From: Burkholderiales bacterium
Lineage (GTDB): Bacteria > Pseudomonadota > Gammaproteobacteria > Burkholderiales > Casimicrobiaceae
Assembly (NCBI GenBank): GCA_020851235.1
Contig: JADZDD010000002.1
Location: forward strand, 1-64,000
DNA length: 64,000 nucleotides
Direction of reading: 5' to 3'
In this document: positions 9,101-17,500 of the stretch, piece by piece
How positions within the stretch are numbered: position 1 is the first letter of the stretch
Layout: every line of letters starts with the position of its first letter
The notes under the pieces: generated by a model
Database searches by the model: none
What the model saw: only the letters and a program-made list of their open reading frames with translations
Told to the model about the DNA's origin: nothing
Translations under genes and position numbers: made by a program

Positions 9101-10195
9101 TCAGACGTTGAAGCGAAAGTGCATGACGTCGCCGTCGCGCACGATGTAGTCCTTTCCTTCGAGCCGCATCTTCCCCGCTTCCTTCGCACCCACCTCGCCC
9201 TTGCACGCGATGAAATCGTCGAAGGCGATGACTTCGGCGCGGATGAAGCCCTTCTCGAAATCGGTGTGGATCGCCGCCGCGGCGCGGGGTGCGCTGTCAC
9301 CCTTGCGGATCGTCCACGCGCGCACCTCCTTGGGACCTGCCGTGAAGTACGTCTGCAAGCCCAGCAACGCGTAGCCCGCGTGGATGACGCGATCGAGCCC
9401 GGGTTCGGTCATGCCCATGTCGGCCAGGAACACGGCCTTGTCCTCGCCGTCGAGATCGGCGATCTCGGCCTCCATCGCCGCGCACACGGCGACGACCGGC
9501 GCGCCTTCGGCCGCCGCGTGCGCGACAACCGCATCGAGGAGACGATTGTCGGCGAATCCATGCTCCGCGACGTTGGCGACGTACATCGTGGGCTTCATCG
9601 TCAAGAGGAAGAACGGTCGCAGGACGTCCCTCTCCTCGTCGTAGAGGTCGGCGGTGCGCGCCGGGCGCCCCTGGTCGAGCACCTTCAGCACCTTCTCGAG
9701 CGCCGCCACGATGCGCTGCGCTTCCTTGTCCCCCCCCGAGCGCGCGACCTTGACGTGCTTGGCGAGCTGCTTTTCGACCGTCGCCATGTCGGCGAGTGCC
9801 AACTCGGTGTTGATCGTCTCGATGTCCGAGACCGGGTCGATCTTGCCGGCGACGTGCACGACGTTGTCGTCGGCGAAGCAACGCACCACGTGCGCGATCG
9901 CGTCGGTCTCGCGGATGTTGGCCAGAAACTGGTTGCCCAACCCCTCGCCCTTCGACGCGCCGGCGACGAGCCCCGCGATGTCGACGAACTCGACGACCGC
10001 CGGAACGACCTTCTCGGGTTTCGCGATCGAGGCGAGAGCCGCGAGGCGCGGATCGGGGACCTCGACGATCCCCACGTTGGGCTCGATCGTGCAGAACGGG
10101 TAGTTCTCGGCAGCGATCCCCGCCTTGGTCAGCGCATTGAACAGTGTGGACTTGCCGACGTTCGGCAGGCCCACGATCCCGCATTTGAGACTCAT
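9101..10195 (-). CDS. ychF: Redox-regulated ATPase YchF (Obg-family)
   Basis: Ribosome-associated P-loop NTPase, 364 residues, the family's usual length. G1 is [12 protein letters not shown] at the N-terminus, G3 is [20 protein letters not shown], and the C-terminal TGS-type domain reads [13 protein letters not shown] to HFRFNV. YchF prefers ATP because of its altered G4 motif. It follows pth (62-base gap) as in many beta- and gammaproteobacteria, and runs into dapF. Confidence 0.97.
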   Translation of the reverse strand: MSLKCGIVGLPNVGKSTLFNALTKAGIAAENYPFCTIEPNVGIVEVPDPRLAALASIAKPEKVVPAVVEFVDIAGLVAGASKGEGLGNQFLANIRETDAIAHVVRCFADDNVVHVAGKIDPVSDIETINTELALADMATVEKQLAKHVKVARSGGDKEAQRIVAALEKVLKVLDQGRPARTADLYDEERDVLRPFFLLTMKPTMYVANVAEHGFADNRLLDAVVAHAAAEGAPVVAVCAAMEAEIADLDGEDKAVFLADMGMTEPGLDRVIHAGYALLGLQTYFTAGPKEVRAWTIRKGDSAPRAAAAIHTDFEKGFIRAEVIAFDDFIACKGEVGAKEAGKMRLEGKDYIVRDGDVMHFRFNV

Positions 10196-10257
10196 GGTCG
10201 AAGAATCCGGTTAAGGGCGACGCGCGTGCCGCCGCCCGCGCACGTTGGGATGCCCGG

Positions 10258-10866
10258 TCAAGGTGCGAGGTCCTGCGTGGCGCGCGCCGGCTTCGTGTGC
10301 AGCAGGAGCATCGCACGCTCCATGTCGCCCGCGCCGATCGCCGGCCAGGCATCGAGTGCACGCCGCATCGCGGCGGCGAGCGCGGCGCTTTCTTCCGCAC
10401 GCGGCGGTGCCAGCACGTAGTCGACGACCTCCTGCTGCGGCCGGTCCGAGTCGCGAGGATGTCCGATGCCCACGCGCAGCCGCCAGTAGCCGGCGGTGCC
10501 GAGGGCGGCGTGGATGTCGCGCAGGCCGTTGTGCCCGGCGTGGCCGCCGCCAAACTTGATCCTGGCCTCGCCGGGCTTGAGATCGAGCTCGTCGTGCACC
10601 ACGAGGATGGCGTCGGGCGCAATCGCGAAGAAGCGTGCAACGGCGGCCACCGATCGTCCCGACAGGTTCATGAACGTCGCGGGCTTGAGGAGACGAACGT
10701 CGCCGGCTCGCGCGAGATCACCCGAGAATTTCGCCTCCCGCGCGAAAGCGGCCCCGAGGTCGGCGGCGAGTTCGTCGACGAACCAGAAGCCCGCGTTGTG
10801 CCGCGTGCGAGCGTAATCGCGCCCCGGGTTGCCGAGGCCGACGACGAGCTTGATCGGTGGGTTCAT
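10258..10866 (-). CDS. pth: Peptidyl-tRNA hydrolase
   Basis: Recycles peptidyl-tRNA that drops off ribosomes by cleaving the peptide-tRNA ester. The 202-residue protein has [20 protein letters not shown] with the catalytic His, [38 protein letters not shown] and RVGIGHPR, all conserved. ATG at 10866 starts the canonical [15 protein letters not shown]; a GTG at 10875 would add three residues. It is separated from rplY upstream by an intrinsic terminator, so it may be expressed mainly by read-through or by its own promoter. Confidence 0.97.
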   Translation of the reverse strand: MNPPIKLVVGLGNPGRDYARTRHNAGFWFVDELAADLGAAFAREAKFSGDLARAGDVRLLKPATFMNLSGRSVAAVARFFAIAPDAILVVHDELDLKPGEARIKFGGGHAGHNGLRDIHAALGTAGYWRLRVGIGHPRDSDRPQQEVVDYVLAPPRAEESAALAAAMRRALDAWPAIGAGDMERAMLLLHTKPARATQDLAP

Positions 10867-10885
10867 GGCATGCACACCCTACGAC

Positions 10886-10913
10886 AAAAAGGCCCGCGGG
10901 TCTCGCGGGCCTT
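10886..10913 (-). terminator. Rho-independent terminator of rplY
   Basis: On the minus strand an 8-bp GC stem (GGCCCGCG with CGCGGGCC, plus 10904-10911 against 10891-10898), extended by two A-T pairs, is followed by five T (A-run at 10886-10890 on the plus strand). It lies 33 bases after the rplY stop and 19 bases before the pth start, so it should end rplY transcripts. Confidence 0.85.
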
Positions 10914-10946
10914 CGAACCGAAGCCGTGACAGCGTCGGAAGTCGTG

Positions 10947-11621
10947 TTACTTCTTCTTGTCGTCCTTCTTCTCTTCTTTCTTCTCGGCGGGCTTGGCGGC
11001 CTCGACCGGTGCGGCAACGGCCTCGGTGGCCGTCGCCTCTTCCGCCTCGCCGCCCGACCGCGGAACGATCGCCGTGGCGACCACGGGATCGACCTTGCCG
11101 CGCACGACCACGGTGACTCCGGCCGGAAGCTTCAACGCCGATACGTGGATCGAGTGACCGACCTCGAGACCCGACAGGTCGACGTCGATGAATTCGGGAA
11201 GATCCTTCGGCAGGCACGCAACCTCGACGTCGGTCGTCACGTGGCTCACGATCGCGGCGCTGAGCTTCACCGCAGGCGAGACCTCGGCGTTCACGAAGTG
11301 CAGCGGCACCTTCATGTGGATCTTGCGGTTCGCGTCGATGCGCTGGAAGTCGACGTGCAGCACCTCGTTGCGAAACGGATGCATCTGCACGTCGCGCAGC
11401 AGGACCTGCGTTGCCGCGCCGTCGAGCTTCATCGTCAGGATCGACGAATGGAACGCCTCGTTGCGCAGCGCGTGGAACAGCGCGTTGTGATCGAGCTCGA
11501 TCGGCGTCGGCTTGGCCGCACCGCCGTAGACGATGCCAGGCGCCTTGCCGGCGCGACGCATGCGGCGAGACGCGCCGCGGCCTTCGGTCGTGCGAACGAA
11601 GGCGGTGAATTCTATGGTCAT
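10947..11621 (-). CDS. rplY: 50S ribosomal protein L25/general stress protein Ctc
   Basis: Binds 5S rRNA in the large subunit. This is the long Ctc type, 224 residues: an N-terminal L25 domain ([22 protein letters not shown]) and a C-terminal beta TL5-like domain ([20 protein letters not shown]), ending in an Ala/Lys/Glu-rich tail ([14 protein letters not shown]). GGAG is spaced 5 bases before the ATG. It is preceded by a good promoter at 11772-11801 and followed by an intrinsic terminator, so it can be expressed on its own as well as with prs. Confidence 0.97.
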   Translation of the reverse strand: MTIEFTAFVRTTEGRGASRRMRRAGKAPGIVYGGAAKPTPIELDHNALFHALRNEAFHSSILTMKLDGAATQVLLRDVQMHPFRNEVLHVDFQRIDANRKIHMKVPLHFVNAEVSPAVKLSAAIVSHVTTDVEVACLPKDLPEFIDVDLSGLEVGHSIHVSALKLPAGVTVVVRGKVDPVVATAIVPRSGGEAEEATATEAVAAPVEAAKPAEKKEEKKDDKKK

Positions 11622-11771
11622 GGAAACTCCGGTTGTCTGCGGCCTTCCGGGACGCGGACGGCGCTTGCCGTGCTTCCGGTCGTCCGCCTCAAGCTTGAAA
11701 CCTCGATGGGCGACAACCGCCTCGAACGCGGGCTGCGTGCTGCCGTGCCGCGAGAAGGCGGGAAACCGGGC

Positions 11772-11801
11772 ATTTTACGACCAAAACCGACCGGCTGTCG
11801 A
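11772..11801 (-). promoter_or_regulatory. Sigma-70-type promoter upstream of rplY
   Basis: On the minus strand TCGACA (11801-11796) and TAAAAT (11777-11772) are separated by 18 bases; each matches the consensus at 5 of 6 positions. It starts within about 10 bases of the prs stop and implies a leader of about 140 bases before rplY, with no obvious riboswitch recognised in it. Confidence 0.55.
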
Positions 11802-11809
11802 GCCTCGCG

Positions 11810-12760
11810 TCAATCGGTGAAGAGCGACGACACCGATTCCTCGTTGCTGATGCGTGTCATCGTCTCGGCGAGGAGCTGCGCACACGACAGCTGCCGGATC
11901 CTGGGAGAGGCCTGCGCCTGCTCCGACAGCGGAATCGTGTCGATCACGACGAGCTCGTCGAGATCCGACGTGTCGATCCGCTCGACCGCGCCGCCCGAGA
12001 GCACCGGATGCGTGCAGTACGCGACGACCTTCCGGGCCCCGCGCTCCTTCAACGCCGACGCGGCCTTGCACAGCGTGTTCGCGGTGTCGACGATGTCGTC
12101 CATGATCGCGCAGGTACGGCCGTCGACGTCACCGATGATGTTCATCACCTCCGCGACGTTCGCCTTCGGACGGCGCTTGTCGATGATCGCGAGATCGGAG
12201 TCGATGCGCTTGGCGATCGCGCGCGCGCGCACCACGCCGCCCACGTCGGGCGACACCACGATGAGGTTCTCGTAGTTGCGCTTCCACAGGTCGCCCAGGA
12301 GGATCGGCGTCGCGTAGATATTGTCGACCGGAATGTTGAAGAATCCCTGGATCTGGTCGGCGTGCAGATCCATCACCATCACGCGCTGCACGCCGACGGT
12401 CGTGAGCATGTCCGCCACGACCTTGGCCGTGATCGCGACGCGCGCCGAGCGCGGTCGGCGGTCCTGACGCGCGTAACCGAAGTAGGGGATGGCCGCGGTG
12501 ACGCGACCGGCCGACGCGCGCTTCAGCGCATCGACCATCACCATGATCTCCATCAGGTTGTCGTTCGTCGGCGCGCACGTCGACTGCAACACGAAAACGT
12601 CGCGCCCGCGGACGTTCTCCAGGAGCTCGACCAGCACCTCGCCATCGGAGAAGCGGTCGACCACGCAGCGGCCGAGACTGATGTTGAGGTGCCGGCACAC
12701 CGCTTCGGCGAGCTTCGGGTTCGCGTTCCCCGTGAAGATGCGCATGCGCTCGAATGCCAT
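11810..12760 (-). CDS. prs: Ribose-phosphate pyrophosphokinase
   Basis: Makes PRPP from ribose 5-phosphate and ATP, feeding nucleotide, histidine, tryptophan and NAD synthesis. The 316-residue protein begins [16 protein letters not shown] and contains the flexible-loop segment [14 protein letters not shown], the metal-binding [15 protein letters not shown] and the PRPP loop [13 protein letters not shown]. It lies between tRNA-Gln and rplY in the conserved ispE-tRNA-prs-rplY-pth order. Confidence 0.98.
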   Translation of the reverse strand: MAFERMRIFTGNANPKLAEAVCRHLNISLGRCVVDRFSDGEVLVELLENVRGRDVFVLQSTCAPTNDNLMEIMVMVDALKRASAGRVTAAIPYFGYARQDRRPRSARVAITAKVVADMLTTVGVQRVMVMDLHADQIQGFFNIPVDNIYATPILLGDLWKRNYENLIVVSPDVGGVVRARAIAKRIDSDLAIIDKRRPKANVAEVMNIIGDVDGRTCAIMDDIVDTANTLCKAASALKERGARKVVAYCTHPVLSGGAVERIDTSDLDELVVIDTIPLSEQAQASPRIRQLSCAQLLAETMTRISNEESVSSLFTD

Positions 12761-12903
12761 GATCGACGGGTGAACCCTTGCGGTGAAGCGGAAGGCTGCG
12801 AGTCTATCCGAAAACGTCGCAGGGATCCGCGCTGCGGCGATGCGGCACGCGCAATGCCATGCGCGAGTGTGCCAATCGCGTCAGATGGCGACGTCGGGAG
12901 CGG

Positions 12904-12978
12904 TGGCTGGGGAGGTAGGGATCGAACCTACGAATGCCGGAATCAAAATCCGGTGCCTTACCACTTGGCGACTCCCCA
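12904..12978 (-). tRNA. tRNA-Gln(TTG), CCA encoded
   Basis: Minus-strand cloverleaf: acceptor TGGGGAG pairs with CTCCCCA, discriminator G, and CCA is encoded. The D arm is GCCA...GGCA with AGTGGTAA in the loop; the anticodon stem CCGGA/TCCGG carries loop TTTTGAT, so the anticodon is TTG (Gln). The T arm contains GGTTCGATCC. It sits between ispE and prs, its standard place in Betaproteobacteria. Confidence 0.97.
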
Positions 12979-13038
12979 GCGGAAATCATCGTCGCTACGG
13001 CCCGGCGTCACCGTCGGGCGTGCTGCGCGCGGCCGCCA

Positions 13039-13893
13039 TTATCGCGCGAATCCGAGGAGCGGATGCCGGTCGAGCGTACGCGCGACGTGCGTGACTTCGC
13101 CGGATGACAGCGCGGCGGCGACGGCCGCACGCGCACGTTGCGCACCGTCATGCGATTCGAACGTCGCGAAAACGCATGCGCCCGAACCCGTCATCCGTGC
13201 GTCGGGACTCACCGTGCGCAGTGTCGCGAGCGCGGCGCGGACCGCCGGATGTCTTGCGCAGGTGACGGCCGCGAGGTCGTTGCGCCCGTAAGCCTCGGAA
13301 AAGACGTCTATTTTCGTCGACGGCGAATCGCGTGTCAATTCGTCGGCCGCGAAGACGCTGCCGCTCGCCACGTGCGCGTTGGGCTGCACGAGCAGCACCC
13401 AACGGGTCGGCAGCGTCACCGCCGTGAGCACCTCGCCGATGCCACGCGCGAGCGCGGGGCGGCCTCCCACGAAGAAGGGCACGTCGGCGCCCAGCGGCAT
13501 CGCCACCTCCGCGAGGCGGGCCCGCGGCCAGTCGAGCCCCCACAGTCGATTGAGCGCAAGGAGCACGCTCGCGGCATCCGAACTGCCACCACCCAATCCC
13601 GCCCCCAGCGGAATGCGCTTGACGAGTTCGATCGACACCCCCGCGGCGACGCGCGCCGCCGCCTTCAGCGCACGTGCCGCGCGGATCGCAAGGTCGTCCT
13701 CCGCGTCCACGCCGGGCACGCTGCCACGGCGCAGGACGACGCCGTCGTCGCGACGCGTGAGCGTGATCGTGTCCACGAGATCGACGAGTGCGAAGAGCGA
13801 TTCCAGCGTGTGATAGCCGTCGGTACGCCGCCCGGTGACGTGCAGGAAGAGGTTGACCTTGGCGGGCGCCGATACCGTGAGCCGGGGCGTCAC
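13039..13893 (-). CDS. ispE: 4-diphosphocytidyl-2-C-methyl-D-erythritol kinase
   Basis: GHMP kinase of the MEP isoprenoid pathway, phosphorylating CDP-methylerythritol. The 284-residue protein has APAKVNLFLHVTGRRTDGYH at the N-terminus, the glycine-rich ATP loop PLGAGLGGGSSDAASVL and the C-terminal MTGSGACVFA. The GTG start at 13893 overlaps the lolB TGA as GTGA, indicating translational coupling. Upstream open frame gives no homology. Confidence 0.97.
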   Translation of the reverse strand: MTPRLTVSAPAKVNLFLHVTGRRTDGYHTLESLFALVDLVDTITLTRRDDGVVLRRGSVPGVDAEDDLAIRAARALKAAARVAAGVSIELVKRIPLGAGLGGGSSDAASVLLALNRLWGLDWPRARLAEVAMPLGADVPFFVGGRPALARGIGEVLTAVTLPTRWVLLVQPNAHVASGSVFAADELTRDSPSTKIDVFSEAYGRNDLAAVTCARHPAVRAALATLRTVSPDARMTGSGACVFATFESHDGAQRARAAVAAALSSGEVTHVARTLDRHPLLGFAR

Positions 13894-14474
13894 GACGGCG
13901 TGCTCCAGCCGTCGACGACGATGCGCACCTCGATGGGCTCGGTGTCGGGATAGCGCATCTGGAGGCGCGCCGGTCGGCCCGTGGCGTCGTCGCGATACGC
14001 ATAGACGATCTCCCACCCCCGCTCGCGCAGCGTGCTCGCCCGCCCCAGCGCATCGCGCTCGACAAGGGCCTGCGGTGCGGCACTCGGGACACCCTGCACC
14101 CAGGAGGCGAGCCCGGCGATGGGGATGGCGACGCCGAGCACGGCCTCGGTCAGCGTGTCCCACGACGCATAGCGCGCCACCGGCTCACCGGGGCGCTCGA
14201 CGCGGATCCCCGAGGGATCGCCCACCATGCGCGCGACGACCTGACCCAAGGGTGTTGCGATGTCGAAGGTGTCGCCCTCGGGCGTGTGCCGCCAGTTGAA
14301 GTGCACCGCCACGCCTTCGGCGCCGCGCCGCGCCGACATGCGCCCCTCGGCACGGAATGCCGTGTCGGGTTTCGCGTGCGGACGGTCGACGGGTGCGGGG
14401 GGTGTGCTCGCGCAGCCGGCAAGGGCGAGTGCGGCGCAGGTGGCGAGCACCCGTCGCCGCGCGTTGCCCGTCAC
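13890..14474 (-). CDS. lolB: Outer-membrane lipoprotein receptor LolB
   Basis: Accepts lipoproteins from LolA and inserts them into the outer membrane. The 194-residue protein has a lipoprotein signal with lipobox LAGC (Cys about residue 21), then the LolB core (FRAEGRMSARRGAEGVAVHFNW) and a C-terminal RLQMRYPDTEPIEVRIVVDGW segment. It starts with GTG overlapping the stop of the TPR gene (GTGA at 14471-14474) and its own stop overlaps ispE, so three genes are tightly coupled. lolB-ispE adjacency supports the call. Confidence 0.94.
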   Translation of the reverse strand: MTGNARRRVLATCAALALAGCASTPPAPVDRPHAKPDTAFRAEGRMSARRGAEGVAVHFNWRHTPEGDTFDIATPLGQVVARMVGDPSGIRVERPGEPVARYASWDTLTEAVLGVAIPIAGLASWVQGVPSAAPQALVERDALGRASTLRERGWEIVYAYRDDATGRPARLQMRYPDTEPIEVRIVVDGWSTPS

Positions 14475-16279
14475 CGGGCGAGACGGCGCACGGTCTCGAG
14501 GAGCACGGGGTTGTCGGGGGTCGTGCGCAACTGCGACTGCCAGACCTCCTGCGCGCGATCATGCTGTCCCGCCGCCCACAGCACTTCTCCCAGATGCGCC
14601 GCGATCTCGGGGTCGGGACGTTCCTTCAGTGCGCGCCTCAGGTACGTCTCGGCTTCGTCGTAGCGTCCGAGCTTGAAGAGCGCCCACCCCATGCTGTCGA
14701 GAATGAAGGGATCATCCGGGGCGAGCTTGTGCGCACGCTCGATGAGCGCGAATCCCTCGGTGATGCGCGACGTGCGATCGACGAGCGTATACCCGAGGCC
14801 GTTGAGCGCCTGCGGATCGTCGGGCTTGAGCTCGACGACCTTGCGCAGTCCCGCCTCGGCCGTTTCGATGCGGCCGAGCTTCTCGGCGACCATCGCCGTG
14901 TCGTAGAGGAGGTCGACGTTGTCGGGGTGCTCCCTGTTCGCCTGCTCGAGCACGGCGTAGGCCCCTTCGAAATCGTTCGCATCACGCAACAGTTGCGCCT
15001 CGGCCTGGCGCACCTGCACGCGCTGTTCGATGGTGACCGCCGGCAGGTCCGAAAGATAGCGGCGCGCGTCACCGACCTTCCCCATCTTCCCCATGATGAA
15101 CGCGACGCGAAGTTGCGCGAGCCAGTTGCGCTCGCCCTCGGGCACCGCCTTGTAGCGCTTGATCGCCTCGTCGTAGCGGCCCTCCTCCTCGGCCACCTGC
15201 GCAAGAAAGAGCTCGATCGAGCCGTTGTCGGCGTACTTCGCGCGCTTCAACTCGGTGAGGATTGCCTCGGCGGTCGGCCAGTCCTTCATCTGCATCGAGA
15301 TCACCGCGATGCCGTACTGCAGCTCGAGCGCGCCCGGATTGCGCGCGAGCAGGCGCTTCAACACCTCGCGCCCTTCCGCATAGCGTCGATGATCGACGTA
15401 GAGCTGGCCGAGCGCTGCGGCGGCGGCACGCGCGTCGGGGTACGTCGCGGTGAACTTCTCGAGGAAGGCGATCGCCTCGTCGGGCGCCTTGCGACCGATG
15501 AGCTCGGCCTTCACCATCGCCGCCCGCTCCCAGTCGGGCTTGAGCGCGAGCGCCCGATCGATCTCGTCGCGAGCAATCGCGTTCGACTGACCCTCCGGCG
15601 CGCCGGAAAAGGCGGCGATGGCGACGGCGTAGCGCGCCTCGGGCGACGTCGGATAGCCCTTGGCGACGTCGCGCACGAGTTCGTAGACCTGCCGCTTGTC
15701 GAGCCGGTCGCCGAGGTACGCGTTCATCTGCATGAAAAGCTCGCCCACGCCGGCGTCGGTCGCGGCCGCTTCAGCGAGCGCCTTGTCAAGGCGCGTCTTG
15801 AGCTCGGGGTCGTACATCGTGCCGTCGGCGCGTGACCGGCCGGCGGCGTACGCCGCGAGGATCTCACGCGGCCGCGGATCGTCGGCGTCCGCCGCCGCCC
15901 AAAGCCGCGCCGACTCCTGGGCGAGCCCGCGCAGTCCCGCGCGCGATGCGAGATCGGTTGCGCGCGCCGCGAGGCGGGGGTCGCGGGTGTCGCGCGCCGC
16001 CTCGAAGAATGCACGCGCGGCGAGCGCGATCTCGCCGCGCTGCTCGGCGACGTTGCCGAGGATCACGCGGTAGAACACGTCCGCGCTGAGGTCGGATGGC
16101 GGGCTGGCCGGCGTCCCGGACTGCGCACCCGGTGCCGCGGGCGCGCTGTCCGGTGCCGGTGCGGGAGCCGGATCCTGCGCCGCCGCCGGAGCGGCCAATG
16201 CCATCGCGACGGCGATCGCCAACGCCGGCATCGAGGCGACGAATCGGCGGTCGGTGGGAGTGATACGGCGGACGGGCAT
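14471..16279 (-). CDS. Exported TPR-repeat protein
   Basis: A 602-residue tetratricopeptide-repeat protein, most likely periplasmic. It starts with a signal peptide (MPVRRITPTDRR, hydrophobic core, cleavage after PAAAQ) and a Pro/Ala-rich linker, followed by many helical pairs with the TPR spacing, for example ALNGLGYTLVDRTSRITEGFALIERAHKL (split over two repeats) and DSMGWALFKLGRYDEAETYLRRAL near the C-terminus. TPR arrays scaffold protein complexes; the partner is unknown. Position directly before lolB suggests an envelope role. The ATG at 16279 is chosen for the signal peptide. Confidence 0.9.
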   Translation of the reverse strand: MPVRRITPTDRRFVASMPALAIAVAMALAAPAAAQDPAPAPAPDSAPAAPGAQSGTPASPPSDLSADVFYRVILGNVAEQRGEIALAARAFFEAARDTRDPRLAARATDLASRAGLRGLAQESARLWAAADADDPRPREILAAYAAGRSRADGTMYDPELKTRLDKALAEAAATDAGVGELFMQMNAYLGDRLDKRQVYELVRDVAKGYPTSPEARYAVAIAAFSGAPEGQSNAIARDEIDRALALKPDWERAAMVKAELIGRKAPDEAIAFLEKFTATYPDARAAAAALGQLYVDHRRYAEGREVLKRLLARNPGALELQYGIAVISMQMKDWPTAEAILTELKRAKYADNGSIELFLAQVAEEEGRYDEAIKRYKAVPEGERNWLAQLRVAFIMGKMGKVGDARRYLSDLPAVTIEQRVQVRQAEAQLLRDANDFEGAYAVLEQANREHPDNVDLLYDTAMVAEKLGRIETAEAGLRKVVELKPDDPQALNGLGYTLVDRTSRITEGFALIERAHKLAPDDPFILDSMGWALFKLGRYDEAETYLRRALKERPDPEIAAHLGEVLWAAGQHDRAQEVWQSQLRTTPDNPVLLETVRRLAR

Positions 16280-16395
16280 GAAGACTCGCGAGCGGTGTAT
16301 GGGCAGCGGGCCGAGCGGCAATGGGGTGCGGCGACGAACGTGCAACCGACCGATGTTAGGCTATATCGAAGGGCGCCACAAACCCGACGCTACGC

Positions 16396-17214
16396 ATGCC
16401 CGAACTCCCGGAGGTGGAAACGACACGGCGTGGTATCGCGCCGCACACGATCGGCCGCCGCGTCGCTGCGCTTACCGTCTACGACCCCCGCCTGCGCTGG
16501 CCAGTTCCCGCCGACCTGCCGGATCGCGTTCGTGGCCGGCGAATCGACGGGATCGACCGTAGGAGTAAGTACCTACTCCTCGCGTTTGGCGCGGACCGCA
16601 TGCTCGTCCATCTGGGAATGACCGGGAGCCTGCGCATCTGGTATCCGCCGTTCCCGCCGCGCGGGAAGCACGACCACGTCGAACTCATCCTCGACGACGG
16701 GACCTTGGTGCGCTATCGGGACCCGCGCCGGTTCGGCGCGATGCTGTGGCTTCCGGCCACCGCAGGCGCGCACCCGCTCCTGGCCTCCCTGGGTCCCGAA
16801 CCGTTCGACGCGGCCTTCGACGCGGACTACCTGTGGCGCGTGCTGCGTTCGCGCACGGCGGCGATCAAGCTCGCCCTGATGGACAACCACGTCGTCGTCG
16901 GCGTGGGCAACATCTATGCGAGCGAGGCGCTCTTCCACGCCGGCATCCGTCCGACCACCCCCGCGCGAAGGTTGTCGCGCCGGCGCCTCGCCCGCCTGGT
17001 CGATGCGGTGCGATCGGTCCTCACCGACGCGATCGCCAAGGGCGGCAGCACGCTGCGCGACTACGTCGACCCGGCGGGCGCGCCAGGGTACTTTCAACTC
17101 GCTTATTTCGCCTACGGTCGCGAAGGCGAACCCTGCCGGGTGTGCGGAACGACGATTCGAATGCGCCGCCTGGGCGGGCGCGCGTCGTTCTACTGCCCGG
17201 CATGCCAGACGTGA
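16396..17214 (+). CDS. mutM: Formamidopyrimidine-DNA glycosylase (Fpg)
   Basis: Removes 8-oxoguanine and other oxidised purines, with associated AP lyase activity. The 272-residue protein starts PELPEVETTRRGI, where Pro is the catalytic N-terminal residue after Met removal and Glu3 is conserved. The lesion-recognition HLGMTGSLR, the H2TH helix region VVGVGNIYASEALFHAGI and the C-terminal zinc finger (CRVCGTTIRM..FYCPACQT) are all present. Divergent from the TPR gene; the 116-base gap must hold both promoters. Confidence 0.98.
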   Translation: MPELPEVETTRRGIAPHTIGRRVAALTVYDPRLRWPVPADLPDRVRGRRIDGIDRRSKYLLLAFGADRMLVHLGMTGSLRIWYPPFPPRGKHDHVELILDDGTLVRYRDPRRFGAMLWLPATAGAHPLLASLGPEPFDAAFDADYLWRVLRSRTAAIKLALMDNHVVVGVGNIYASEALFHAGIRPTTPARRLSRRRLARLVDAVRSVLTDAIAKGGSTLRDYVDPAGAPGYFQLAYFAYGREGEPCRVCGTTIRMRRLGGRASFYCPACQT

Positions 17215-17500
17215 TCTCGCGCCGGCGAAGCGGCATGCGACGGGGGCGAGCTCGCCCGCGTTTGCCGGCGCTCCCCGCCGCGGCGCGGCAGGCCGACTGC
17301 GAGCCTGCCAGCGCGCGTGGCGGTGCACCGCGGGAACCGCGGGCCGTGCTGCCATAGGGCACGACTTGTGCTTCACAGCGTTGACAAGGGCAATCCGTCG
17401 CCCGTGCCCGCCGGCCGGCGTGCACCGCGAGTGCGCCGGACGCCTTTTCGGGGGTGGTGCACGCCTCCGGCACCGGCGCGGGGACGCGCAAGGAGAAACC

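Noticed and set aside
7871-10420. Long plus-strand open frame opposite DUF484, dapF and ychF
   Set aside because: Antisense shadow; no domain, no ribosome binding site, low-complexity composition.
17381-17409. TTGACA as a promoter of the dynamin-like gene
   Set aside because: No -10-like hexamer at 15-19 bases downstream. The 286-base gap 17215-17500 otherwise shows only a GGGCGAG/CTCGCCC palindrome (17244-17257) and the ribosome binding site.
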